In this document: positions 1 through 8,077 of the stretch, in pieces
Layout of the letters: each line of letters starts with the position of its first letter
Position numbering within the stretch: the first letter of the stretch is position 1
Source of the DNA: Treponema_B putidum
GTDB taxonomy: Bacteria > Spirochaetota > Spirochaetia > Treponematales > Treponemataceae
NCBI RefSeq assembly: GCF_007830595.1
Contig: NZ_VLLD01000012.1
Strand: one strand, 5' to 3'
DNA: 64,000 nt
The notes under the pieces: model-generated
What the model saw: only the letters and a program-made list of their open reading frames with translations
Told to the model about the DNA's origin: nothing
Databases searched by the model: none
Position numbers and translations under genes: made by a program

Positions 1-146
1 GAGCGAAATTTAAATGTTGTCTACGCAAAGATATTTATAGTTATTATTTGAAAAAATTAGTAAATTATAAAAAGATTTTTGTAATCAATGCATTAAAAAA
101 AATCTTAGCGCTATTTGCGCTCCCTGCGGTTAAATTAAACACGCCT

Positions 147-175
147 TTGACTCTTTCTCCCCTTTGTGTTATACT
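147..175 (+). promoter_or_regulatory. sigma-70 promoter for the ABC exporter pair
   Basis: TTGACT (147-152), 17-nt spacer, TATACT (170-175). Transcription should start near 181-183, only 2-4 nt before the ATG at 185, so the message is probably leaderless. No Shine-Dalgarno sequence is visible. Confidence 0.6.
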
Positions 176-184
176 CCTTTCCTT

Positions 185-1999
185 ATGGAAAAAGAGGAAA
201 AAAAAGAAGAGCCTATAAAATACGGCATTTTAAGCAATGTTCTATTTATGCTTAAAACATCTTTTAGAACTTATAAGTCGGTGCCTGTTTTGATTTTGTT
301 GGAATCTCTTTTATATACGGGAGATAATTTAATTTCGATATTTTTTGCGCCTGCTGTTTTAACCCTAATTCAAAGCAATGCTCCCATTAAAAATCTTTTA
401 ATAACTATTTTTGCCTTTGCTTTTTCTTTAATGCTTTTACGCGGACTCCTCTCTTATCTGCAAACGAACCATCTATTCGGGCGGATTGGAGTTAGGAGCG
501 AGCTTATTTTTATGATAGGCAGTAAGGCGATGAACACTTCCTATAATAACTTGGATAATAAGGATTTTGAAGCAAAGAAAAATAAGGCGATGAATGTTAC
601 CGGCGGTAACTCGGAATCTACCGAAGCTATTTGGACTACCTTACAGGGGCTTCTTCAATACCTTCTTTGCTTTATCATCTATCTTGTTATCCTTGCTTCC
701 TTAAATCTTAATATAATTTTAATTACCATTTTAACAACCTGCGTAAGCTTTTTTATCACCAACAGTGTAAGCTCTTGGATGTATAAGAGGCGTGATGAAG
801 AAAATAAGCATGTAAATCATTTACGCTACATAACCCAAACCGGAAAAAATAAGCAGCTTGCAAAGGATATCCGTCTTTTTGGAATGGAGGCTTGGCTTAA
901 AGAATTATATGAAAAGCATCTAAGGCTTTACAGCAATTTTTATCTTCAAGGAGAAAAGCGTTATTTTTTTGCCGACCTTGCAGACCTTGTTTTAACCTTT
1001 TTGCGGAACGGCCTTATTTACTATTGGCTGATAAGTCTTGTCTTACAAAAAAATATAAGCGTTCCGCAATTTATCCTTTATTTTGCCGCAGCGGGAACCT
1101 TTACCCAATGGGTAAGCGGTATTTTAAATAAGTTTTCAGTTCTGCATAAGCAAAGTCTGGATATTTCCCGCCTTAGAGAATTTTTTGAATTCAAGGAGAA
1201 CTACCTATTTGAAAAAGGTGAAGAAGTTCCTCTACAAAAAGAAAACCTCATCGAGCTAAAAGATGTCAGCCTTTTATATTCGGAAGGCGGAACTCCTGTT
1301 TTGGATAGGTTTAATTTGACTTTGAAGCCTAAAGAAAAACTCGCCATTGTCGGCTTAAACGGGGCAGGGAAAACAAGCCTTGTAAAACTTATTACCGGCC
1401 TTTATGATCCTACAGAAGGAGAGGTTTTATTTAACGGAAAAAATATAAAAGAATTTAACCGGAGCGAATACTATAAGTGCTTTAGTGCTGTCTTTCAGGA
1501 GTTTTCGATTTTGCCTACCAGTATTGCAGTAAACATTGCACAAAGCCGAGAGGTCATTGACAAGAAAAAAATTGAAGAAGTGCTAAAACTTTCGGGACTC
1601 TATGATAAGGTTCAGGCTCTTCCCCAAAAAGAAGAAACCCGTCTTTGCAAGGATATTTTCTTTGATGCAGTAGAACTTTCAGGCGGCGAAACTCAAAAGC
1701 TCTTACTTGCAAGGGCACTTTACAATGACAGGCCCTTTTTAATATTGGATGAACCTACGGCGGCCTTGGACCCTATCGCTGAACATGAGCTTTACACTAA
1801 ATATAACGATTTATCGAAGGACAAAACTTCTATCTTTATTTCGCACCGGCTCGCTTCTACCCGTTTTTGTGACAGGATTATTTTTATAAAAGACGGAAAG
1901 ATAATCGAAGAAGGCACTCATGATTCTCTTTTAAAAAAGGGCGGTGAGTACGCTCATCTTTTTGAAGTACAAAGCAAGTATTATAAGGAAGAAATCTGA
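185..1999 (+). CDS. ABC transporter, fused permease/ATP-binding half-transporter (exporter type), first of pair
   Basis: Type IV ABC exporter half-molecule of about 604 residues. An N-terminal transmembrane domain of about 330 residues is followed by a nucleotide-binding domain. Walker A (GLNGAGKTS) lies near residue 390, the signature LSGGETQ near 498, and Walker B with D-loop (LILDEPTAALDP) near 519. I place the start at the ATG at 185 rather than an in-frame ATG at 164, because 164 lies inside the promoter. The stop overlaps the ATG of the next gene by one base, which implies translational coupling and a heterodimeric exporter. The substrate cannot be read from the sequence; lipid, peptide or drug export are all possible. 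Confidence 0.85.
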   Translation: MEKEEKKEEPIKYGILSNVLFMLKTSFRTYKSVPVLILLESLLYTGDNLISIFFAPAVLTLIQSNAPIKNLLITIFAFAFSLMLLRGLLSYLQTNHLFGRIGVRSELIFMIGSKAMNTSYNNLDNKDFEAKKNKAMNVTGGNSESTEAIWTTLQGLLQYLLCFIIYLVILASLNLNIILITILTTCVSFFITNSVSSWMYKRRDEENKHVNHLRYITQTGKNKQLAKDIRLFGMEAWLKELYEKHLRLYSNFYLQGEKRYFFADLADLVLTFLRNGLIYYWLISLVLQKNISVPQFILYFAAAGTFTQWVSGILNKFSVLHKQSLDISRLREFFEFKENYLFEKGEEVPLQKENLIELKDVSLLYSEGGTPVLDRFNLTLKPKEKLAIVGLNGAGKTSLVKLITGLYDPTEGEVLFNGKNIKEFNRSEYYKCFSAVFQEFSILPTSIAVNIAQSREVIDKKKIEEVLKLSGLYDKVQALPQKEETRLCKDIFFDAVELSGGETQKLLLARALYNDRPFLILDEPTAALDPIAEHELYTKYNDLSKDKTSIFISHRLASTRFCDRIIFIKDGKIIEEGTHDSLLKKGGEYAHLFEVQSKYYKEEI

Positions 2000-3888
2000 T
2001 GAAAACTGAAAAAGGATATAATCAAAAAAGACATAACAAGGGCTTGAATCGGCGGGCTTTTTTGCTTCTCTTTAAAAAGGCTCCTTTGTTTTTTATTTCC
2101 GTGCTTGGAGAAAAAGTTTTTACAAGCCTTTTGCCCTTTATAGGCATTTTCTTTTCGGCAAGAATTATAAACGAGCTTGTTTTAATTTATTCGGGGAAAG
2201 GAGATTTATCAAAAATCAAAAGTTTGGTTTTACTCTCTCTTATTTTAACGGCTGTCTGCATGTTCGTTTCTTCCTTATTTAAAAGATGGGCAAACTATGA
2301 AGGCCGGAGCGTTGATTATAAACTGCAAGATATCTATGTTCAAAAGTTTTTAAGCATGGACTTTCAAGATGTTGAATCCGCAAAAACAAATGAGGTTTAT
2401 ACAAGGATATGGCAAAATACAAATTACGGGGGCTGGGGCTTGGAAAAAATCATTTGGGTTTATACAAGATGTTCTACCCATATTACTTCCGTTATTACTT
2501 CGGCCGCATTGAGCATAAGCCTTTTTAGCTTTAAGGTTCAAAGCGCTGAATTGGCCTTTTTAAATAATCCTTTGTTTATCTTTGTAATTCTTTTTAGCAT
2601 CGTGCTTTTAATCCTTATTCCTGCAAAACTTCAAACAATGTCCGATTCCTATTGGGCAATTGTTTCGGAGGATGCCACAGAGGGAAACAGAGTGTTTAGT
2701 TTTTTCTTTAGGCTCTTTAACGAAAAAAATCGTGCAATGGATGTGCGTATCTACGGCCAGCAGGGGGAGGGCAGCACAATAAGGTCTTCCAATAATATTT
2801 TTATGCCGGGCGGAAGGGTTTCGCAATATGCTAAAAAAGAGATGGGCTTTTTTGCTTTTTTATCGGCCTTTATTTCTACCTCTCTTTTAATAGTCATTTA
2901 CGGTTTTGTTGGGCTGAAGGCCTTAGGAGGTGCCTTCCCTGCTGGAAACCTAATGCAATATGCGGCAAGCATCACAGCCCTTTCTTCCGCCCTCACCGAA
3001 ATTTTTACGATTGCAGGAGAGGCAAAAAACAATAGGGAATTTTTAAAGGATGTGTTTGACTTCTTGGATATAAAAAACGGAATGTGCATGAACAAGGCTC
3101 AGGTCAGCTATCAAAAAAATGATGCTCCGGCTCTTAAAGAGCCGTTAATAGAATTTAAAAACGTTTCCTTTGCTTATCCCGATTCCGAAAAAACCGTTTT
3201 AAAGAATTTAAACCTTACTTTAAGGCAGGGCGAGCGGCTTGCCGTAGTCGGTAAAAACGGGAGCGGTAAGACTACATTTGTAAAACTCCTCTGCCGTCTC
3301 TATGACCCGGTAGAAGGCGAAATTCTTTTTAACGGAAAAAATATAAAAGAATATGACTATAAAGAATACCTAAACCTTTTTTCCGTAGTTTTTCAGGATT
3401 TTAAACTCCTTGCCCTTCCTCTTGCCCAAAACATTTCAGGCGGGCAGGTTTACGATAAACTCAAGGTCTTGGAGGTTCTAAAAAATACCGGCCTCGATCT
3501 TTCTAAATTTAAAAATGCGGAAAAAACTTATCTTTATAAAAACTTCGATGATGATGGCGTAAACATTTCAGGCGGGGAAGGGCAAAAGATTGCAATAGCT
3601 CGAGCTCTTTATAAGGATTCTCCTTTTATAATCTTGGACGAACCTACAGCCGCCCTCGACCCAATTGCCGAAGCCGAAATCTACTCCAAATTCGATAGCC
3701 TTGTAAAGAACAAAACTTCCCTTTATATTTCGCACCGCCTTTCTTCCTGTAGGTTTTGTTCCCATATTTTGGTTTTTGACGCCGGTAGCATAGTCCAAGA
3801 AGGCAGCCACGAAGAACTTTTAGCGGAAGCCGGCCTTTACAGTAAATTGTGGAACGCCCAAGCACAGTATTATCAAAATCACCCCTAG
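1999..3888 (+). CDS. ABC transporter, fused permease/ATP-binding half-transporter, second of pair
   Basis: Partner of the preceding gene, 629 residues, starting on the last base of its stop codon. An N-terminal membrane domain of several hydrophobic segments is followed by a nucleotide-binding domain. Walker A (GKNGSGKTT) lies near residue 418, the signature ISGGEGQ near 522 and Walker B IILDEPTAALDP near 546. Both halves keep Walker B glutamate and signature serine/glycines, so neither ATP site looks degenerate. The two NBDs share unusual identical stretches (VLFNGKNIKE-like and LDEPTAALDPIAE), suggesting origin by tandem duplication. The tRNA-Sec promoter begins inside the stop codon. Confidence 0.85.
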   Translation: MKTEKGYNQKRHNKGLNRRAFLLLFKKAPLFFISVLGEKVFTSLLPFIGIFFSARIINELVLIYSGKGDLSKIKSLVLLSLILTAVCMFVSSLFKRWANYEGRSVDYKLQDIYVQKFLSMDFQDVESAKTNEVYTRIWQNTNYGGWGLEKIIWVYTRCSTHITSVITSAALSISLFSFKVQSAELAFLNNPLFIFVILFSIVLLILIPAKLQTMSDSYWAIVSEDATEGNRVFSFFFRLFNEKNRAMDVRIYGQQGEGSTIRSSNNIFMPGGRVSQYAKKEMGFFAFLSAFISTSLLIVIYGFVGLKALGGAFPAGNLMQYAASITALSSALTEIFTIAGEAKNNREFLKDVFDFLDIKNGMCMNKAQVSYQKNDAPALKEPLIEFKNVSFAYPDSEKTVLKNLNLTLRQGERLAVVGKNGSGKTTFVKLLCRLYDPVEGEILFNGKNIKEYDYKEYLNLFSVVFQDFKLLALPLAQNISGGQVYDKLKVLEVLKNTGLDLSKFKNAEKTYLYKNFDDDGVNISGGEGQKIAIARALYKDSPFIILDEPTAALDPIAEAEIYSKFDSLVKNKTSLYISHRLSSCRFCSHILVFDAGSIVQEGSHEELLAEAGLYSKLWNAQAQYYQNHP

Positions 3889-3914
3889 ACAAAAACTCCG
3901 ATTTTGTGTATAGT
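3886..3914 (+). promoter_or_regulatory. promoter for tRNA-Sec
   Basis: TAGACA (3886-3891), 17-nt spacer, TATAGT (3909-3914). The -35 box includes the stop codon of the ABC gene and the tRNA 5' end lies 7 nt after the -10, so the tRNA should have its own transcription start. Confidence 0.55.
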
Positions 3915-3920
3915 CCTTGC

Positions 3921-4009
3921 GGAAGCAGATGGGGTCTGGTGGCTCCCGCGGTCTTCAAAACCGTAGGTTGCATAATTCGCAATGGCAGGTTCGATTCCTG
4001 CCTCTTCCG
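3921..4009 (+). tRNA. selC: tRNA-Sec (anticodon UCA)
   Basis: About 89 nt without encoded CCA. The anticodon loop CTTCAAA carries TCA and is closed by GCGGT/ACCGT. A long variable arm pairs TTGC with GCAA, and the T arm is GCAGG-TTCGATT-CCTGC. The 5' GGAAG pairs with 3' CTTCC and the discriminator is G, as in other bacterial tRNA-Sec. This is the tRNA that reads UGA as selenocysteine, consistent with the UGA-containing selD further on. Odd: acceptor positions 6-7 (C, A) face T and C and do not pair in my fold. Confidence 0.92.
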
Positions 4010-4054
4010 TACCTCCTTATAGATAAAACTAAGCTTGCAAGCTAATGCGGGTAG

Positions 4055-4083
4055 TTGATTTTTTTTTAATAATAATTCATAAT
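4055..4083 (+). promoter_or_regulatory. promoter for metG
   Basis: TTGATT (4055-4060), 17-nt spacer, CATAAT (4078-4083). The start codon at 4091 is 7 nt after the -10 and lacks a Shine-Dalgarno sequence, so the mRNA may be leaderless. Confidence 0.5.
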
Positions 4084-4090
4084 CATTTCT

Positions 4091-6472
4091 ATGAAACGAA
4101 AATTAGTAACCTCGGCTTTGCCATATGTAAACAATTTTCCCCATTTGGGAAACTTAATTCAAGTATTATCCGCTGATGTATTTGCGCGCTTTTGCCGCTT
4201 AAAAGAATATGAAACTCTTTATATTTGCGGCACCGATGAATACGGAACCGCTACCGAGACAAAGGCTCTCGAAGAAAAAAAGAGCCCCGAAGAGCTATGC
4301 TCATTCTATCATGCAATTCATGCTGAAATTTACAATTGGTTTAATATTGCTTTCGACTATTTTGGAAGAACTTCTACACCGCAGCAGAGCGAAATAACTC
4401 AGGGTATTTTTAATGACCTCGATAAAAACGGCTACATTACCGAGCATACTGTAGAACAGCTTTACTGCCCATCCTGTAAGCGTTTTTTGGCTGACCGCTA
4501 TGTATTGGGTACCTGTCCTTCATGTTCCTATGACGGAGCAAGGGGCGACCAGTGCGAGCATTGCGGAAAACTTTTAGATCCTACCGATTTAAAAGAACCC
4601 CGTTGTTCTTCTTGCGGGGCTTCTCCCGAAGTGCGCTCTACAACCCATCTTTATATAAACCTCCCCAAAATCGTACCTGAGTATGAAAAGTGGATGCCTA
4701 AGACAGCAGAGGAGGGAAGATGGTCAAACAATGCCCTGCAAATGTCAAAAAGCTGGCTTAGGGACGGCCTTCAAGAAAGGGCTATCACAAGGGACCTTAA
4801 ATGGGGAATCCCCGTGCCCAAAAAAGGCTTTGAAGACAAGGTTTTTTATGTATGGTTCGATGCTCCAATAGGCTATATTTCGATAACAAAGTGCTGGGCA
4901 GACCTTGCCGGAAAGGATTGGAAGGCATGGTGGCTTGACCAAAATGATGTAGAGCTTTTTCAGTTTATCGGAAAAGATAATATTCCCTTCCATACGGTAA
5001 TCTTCCCCTGTTCTCTCATAGGTTCCGGAAAAAATTGGACAAAACTCTTTCACATGTCCGGCACCGAGTACCTTAATTACGAGAACGGAAAATTTTCAAA
5101 GTCGAAGGGAGTTGGCGTTTTCGGAAACGATGCCAAAGAATCGGGTATCCCTGCCGATATGTGGAGATTCTACATCTTTTATAACCGCCCCGAAAAGAAC
5201 GACACCCAGTTTACATGGAAGGATTTTCAGGAGAGGGTAAACAGCGAGCTTATCGGAAACCTCTGCAATCTTGTAAACAGGACTGCCACCTTTATTCACC
5301 GCTATTATGATGGTAAAATACCTCAAGTTGACGGGGCAAAATCAGATCGTGAAGACATAAAGAGCATGGTAAAATCTTTAAGAGATGCCGCCTCTGCAAG
5401 CTTCAAAAAGATAACGGAGCTTTCCGACTGGGCCGAGCTTAGAGATTCCTTCCATGAAGCCTTTGCCCTTTCCTCAGTTGCAAACAAGGCCTTTCAAGAT
5501 GGAGAGCCTTGGAAGAGGCGCGAAACCGATCCTGAATATGCCGAAGCCCTTATGTCCGAGCTTTGCTATCTTATAAAGGATATTTTAATTTTAATTCATC
5601 CCTACATGCCCCAATACGCCGATCAGGCCGCAGGCTTTTTCGGACAAAAGATTTGGTCGGGAAATATCTTTGACGGTAATGCCCCGCAATTTAATAGGCC
5701 GGAAGGAGTCTTCCTTTCATGGAAAAATTTAGGCGAAAGGGAAGGGCTTAAAACGGTAGAAAACCCCGTAATCATCTTTAAGACCCTCGACAACAAGGTC
5801 ATCGATGCCTATCGTGAACGTTATTCGGGAAGTCAAAAGGACAGAAAAAAATCGGAAAAAGGCTGTTCAGCTTGTAAGGACGGCGGTTCTTCAAAGTCCG
5901 ATGCAGCAGCTTCTTCTGCAAAGCCGGAAGTTAAACTCTCCCCGGCCGAGCTTTTTTCAAAAAAGATTGCCTTAAAAACCGCCAAGATTATATCCGTCGA
6001 AAGACATCCCGATGCCGACAAGCTTTACATCGAAAAGCTTGATGACGGCTCCGGCGAAGAAAGAACAATCCTTTCAGGTCTTGTGCCATTTTTGAAGGAA
6101 GATGAAATATTGGGAAAAACCGTCATAATTGCAGACAACCTAAAACCTAGGAAAATGCGCGGAATCGAATCGAAAGGTATGCTTTTGGCGGCAAGCTGGT
6201 ATGATGAAGAAGAAAAAGAACATGTTGAGCTTCTTCAAGCTCCGTGGGCTGCTCCCGGAACGCCCGTAATCCTTGAAGGCGATGCCGATTCTTTCGACCC
6301 TGAGGCCGTAAAAGCCTTTTACGCACAAAAACCGGCAGCGATAGATGCAGATACTTTCTTTGCCGCTCCCATATTAATAGAAGATTATATTCCAAAAATT
6401 GAGGGTAAAAAGCTCTTGGTTGCCGGAAAAGAAATGAAGCTTGAAAAGGTAAAAACCGGAGAAGCAGGCTAG
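4091..6472 (+). CDS. metG: methionyl-tRNA synthetase with C-terminal tRNA-binding (EMAP-II-like) domain
   Basis: Charges tRNA-Met with methionine in the cytoplasm. It has 793 residues. The class I HIGH-like motif HLGN is near residue 19, and a zinc-binding knuckle set (several CxxC pairs) lies near residues 128-175. The KMSKS motif appears as KFSKS near residue 335. An alanine/serine/lysine linker leads, from about residue 615, to an OB-fold tRNA-binding domain with the SVERHPDADKLYIEKLD signature. The tail then continues beyond a minimal OB fold in a way that resembles EMAP-II/TyrRS-type C-domains. A MetRS of this archaeal/eukaryote-like kind is known for spirochetes. It follows tRNA-Sec and has its own promoter. 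Confidence 0.95.
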   Translation: MKRKLVTSALPYVNNFPHLGNLIQVLSADVFARFCRLKEYETLYICGTDEYGTATETKALEEKKSPEELCSFYHAIHAEIYNWFNIAFDYFGRTSTPQQSEITQGIFNDLDKNGYITEHTVEQLYCPSCKRFLADRYVLGTCPSCSYDGARGDQCEHCGKLLDPTDLKEPRCSSCGASPEVRSTTHLYINLPKIVPEYEKWMPKTAEEGRWSNNALQMSKSWLRDGLQERAITRDLKWGIPVPKKGFEDKVFYVWFDAPIGYISITKCWADLAGKDWKAWWLDQNDVELFQFIGKDNIPFHTVIFPCSLIGSGKNWTKLFHMSGTEYLNYENGKFSKSKGVGVFGNDAKESGIPADMWRFYIFYNRPEKNDTQFTWKDFQERVNSELIGNLCNLVNRTATFIHRYYDGKIPQVDGAKSDREDIKSMVKSLRDAASASFKKITELSDWAELRDSFHEAFALSSVANKAFQDGEPWKRRETDPEYAEALMSELCYLIKDILILIHPYMPQYADQAAGFFGQKIWSGNIFDGNAPQFNRPEGVFLSWKNLGEREGLKTVENPVIIFKTLDNKVIDAYRERYSGSQKDRKKSEKGCSACKDGGSSKSDAAASSAKPEVKLSPAELFSKKIALKTAKIISVERHPDADKLYIEKLDDGSGEERTILSGLVPFLKEDEILGKTVIIADNLKPRKMRGIESKGMLLAASWYDEEEKEHVELLQAPWAAPGTPVILEGDADSFDPEAVKAFYAQKPAAIDADTFFAAPILIEDYIPKIEGKKLLVAGKEMKLEKVKTGEAG

Positions 6473-6497
6473 GCCGATTACAGGTTTTTCAGAATAA

Positions 6498-6532
6498 AAT
6501 CTTTACTGTTGTTTTTAACAACGGTAAAGATT
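6498..6532. terminator. stem-loop after metG
   Basis: AATCTTTAC(T)GTTGTT pairs with AACAAC(G)GTAAAGATT, one mismatch, short loop. No strong U-run follows on either strand, so termination efficiency is uncertain. It lies between convergent metG and the flavodoxin-like gene. Confidence 0.45.
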
Positions 6533-6564
6533 GGTATGGTACTTGCTTAAAATAGCCGTTTGTT

Positions 6565-7200
6565 TTACTCACTATATTTTTTCCCTAAGTCCTTTGCTTT
6601 TCCGCCATTTGCCTTAATCAACTTTCTCCATCTCATCTGCCCGACAATTTTATATAAAAAACGCGGAAAGGCAAGGGATACATAATTATTTTTTTGTATT
6701 TCTCCCTTTATAATGATATCCGAAAGTTTTGCAATAGCCTTGTCAATTGCTGCTTTTGGACCATGCCCTGCAGCTGTTTTAGGCATCCCTACCAAGGCAC
6801 CTCCGCATCCGACTCCGATACCTCCGCCCCATATAAAACCGGCTTTTAAGCACCAATTTTCTAAAATTTGTAATGCTAATTTTCCATGTATCCCTTCATA
6901 AAAACCGCAATTCACTATTCCGTAAATATGTAGATCAGACTTGTGTATAGATGCTTCTTCCAATTGAATTAAGCAAGACAGGAGATGTCCCGGAATTCCA
7001 TCCACATAAAGAGGGTAGGCAAATACCCATGTATCTATCTTTTTTAATTCTTCAATTACTTCTTTGGGAATCTCCGATAAATGAAGTTCGAAATTTACTA
7101 CTTCTGCATTTTTTTCCAAATATTTTTTTAAATCTTCTAAAAGGATTCCGCTCGCACTATTTTTTGTTTTCGGGCTCCCATTGATTAACGCAATTTTCAT
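6565..7200 (-). CDS. flavodoxin-like NAD(P)H-dependent oxidoreductase family protein
   Basis: 211 residues, beginning MKIALINGSPKTKNSASG, the phosphate-binding strand-loop typical of NADPH-dependent FMN reductases and flavodoxin-like folds. A glycine-rich stretch (GGGIGVGCGGALVG) near residue 125 and a FAYPLYVDGIPG motif near 80 fit the same fold. No transmembrane segment is evident. It overlaps the upstream gene by 4 nt, so the two are translationally coupled and may act together. The electron partner and substrate are not evident from sequence. Confidence 0.65.
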   Translation of the reverse strand: MKIALINGSPKTKNSASGILLEDLKKYLEKNAEVVNFELHLSEIPKEVIEELKKIDTWVFAYPLYVDGIPGHLLSCLIQLEEASIHKSDLHIYGIVNCGFYEGIHGKLALQILENWCLKAGFIWGGGIGVGCGGALVGMPKTAAGHGPKAAIDKAIAKLSDIIIKGEIQKNNYVSLAFPRFLYKIVGQMRWRKLIKANGGKAKDLGKKYSE

Positions 7201-7685
7201 AAAAAAACACCTTCCAATTCTTTTGCATCTTTATAGAAGTAAACTCCTTTTACTAAAGCATCGTAATTATCTGCGTTGGCTTTTAACAGTTCTTCGGCAG
7301 TTTTCTTTTCTATATCGGTAATATTTTCACCATAAAGGTGGGATGACATTGTAATGATATTGTTATATCTTCTTTTATGATGCATTTTTCCTTTCCGAAT
7401 AACAAAGTCCGGATGGATGTAAGAAAGTGCCCGATCTTGTACCTTTTTTACAAAAGGACTTATGCTGCCGTAATAACAGCGGCTGACTAAAATTAATTCC
7501 GAGCAGTTTCCCATGTCGATACCTGTTTTTTCATAACCGTCATGGATGACACATTTCCCCGGAGTTTTTATCCAGCACCCGAAACAGCCGATACAGTGGT
7601 GGATTTTTTTATTAGGTTGTATGATCTTGTATTCGCCTTTTATCGGAATATTAAAATTTTCAATGTCGGTTATAATAAGTTTCAT
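7197..7685 (-). CDS. flavodoxin-like protein with CxxCxxC-type cluster
   Basis: About 162 residues. The central motif CIGCFGCWIKTPGKC matches the cysteine pattern of iron-sulfur flavoproteins and of flavodoxin-like oxidoreductases that carry the (CxxC)xxC signature. An ATG lies at 7691 and another at 7685. The second gives a better distance (9 nt) to AGGAG, so I start there. It couples to the gene at 6565-7200. Redox function is inferred from family resemblance only. Confidence 0.6.
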   Translation of the reverse strand: MKLIITDIENFNIPIKGEYKIIQPNKKIHHCIGCFGCWIKTPGKCVIHDGYEKTGIDMGNCSELILVSRCYYGSISPFVKKVQDRALSYIHPDFVIRKGKMHHKRRYNNIITMSSHLYGENITDIEKKTAEELLKANADNYDALVKGVYFYKDAKELEGVFL

Positions 7686-7824
7686 TGCCATCTACTCCTA
7701 AAATAAACATGATTTTGTCTATTTCAATCAGTTATGCAAAACCTTTCAACAATTCTAGTACTTTTTATATATTTTTTCAAGGTTCAGAAAATTATATTTT
7801 ATAATCCTTATGTCATTAAATTAA

Positions 7825-7857
7825 AAAAGGGATGATCCATAAAGGAACATCCCTTTT
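7825..7857 (-). terminator. rho-independent terminator of the opp operon
   Basis: On the minus strand AAAAGGGATG pairs perfectly with CATCCCTTTT across a 13-nt loop and is followed by T-rich sequence. It sits just after the last gene of the operon. The rest of 7692-7824 is A/T-rich and shows no gene. Confidence 0.8.
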
Positions 7858-7867
7858 GTTTAAGTGT

Positions 7868-8077
7868 CTAGCCGAAGATGAACATTGATATCAGATAATA
7901 GGCTAATACAATTATGGCTCCGATAGGCAGCAAGGTTGTAATAGCCGCTATTATCAAGGCCGGAACATCCCCTTTTTCGAGAGGCTGATTTTCCCTAAGC
8001 TCATTCAATTCTTCCATTTCTTCTATAGCTTTCCGTTTACCGGATTTTAAACTATCTTCATCGTTTCTAAAAAACAT
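7868..8077 (-). CDS. small single-pass membrane protein of the opp operon
   Basis: 69 residues. The first 40 are charged (two acidic/basic stretches), followed by one strong hydrophobic segment (about residues 41-67, LIIAAITTLLPIGAIIVLAYY). The start codon overlaps the oppF stop (TAATG), so it is co-translated with the transporter. I do not recognise a family. It could be a small accessory subunit of the permease complex, but that is inference from position only. Confidence 0.6.
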   Translation of the reverse strand: MFFRNDEDSLKSGKRKAIEEMEELNELRENQPLEKGDVPALIIAAITTLLPIGAIIVLAYYLISMFIFG

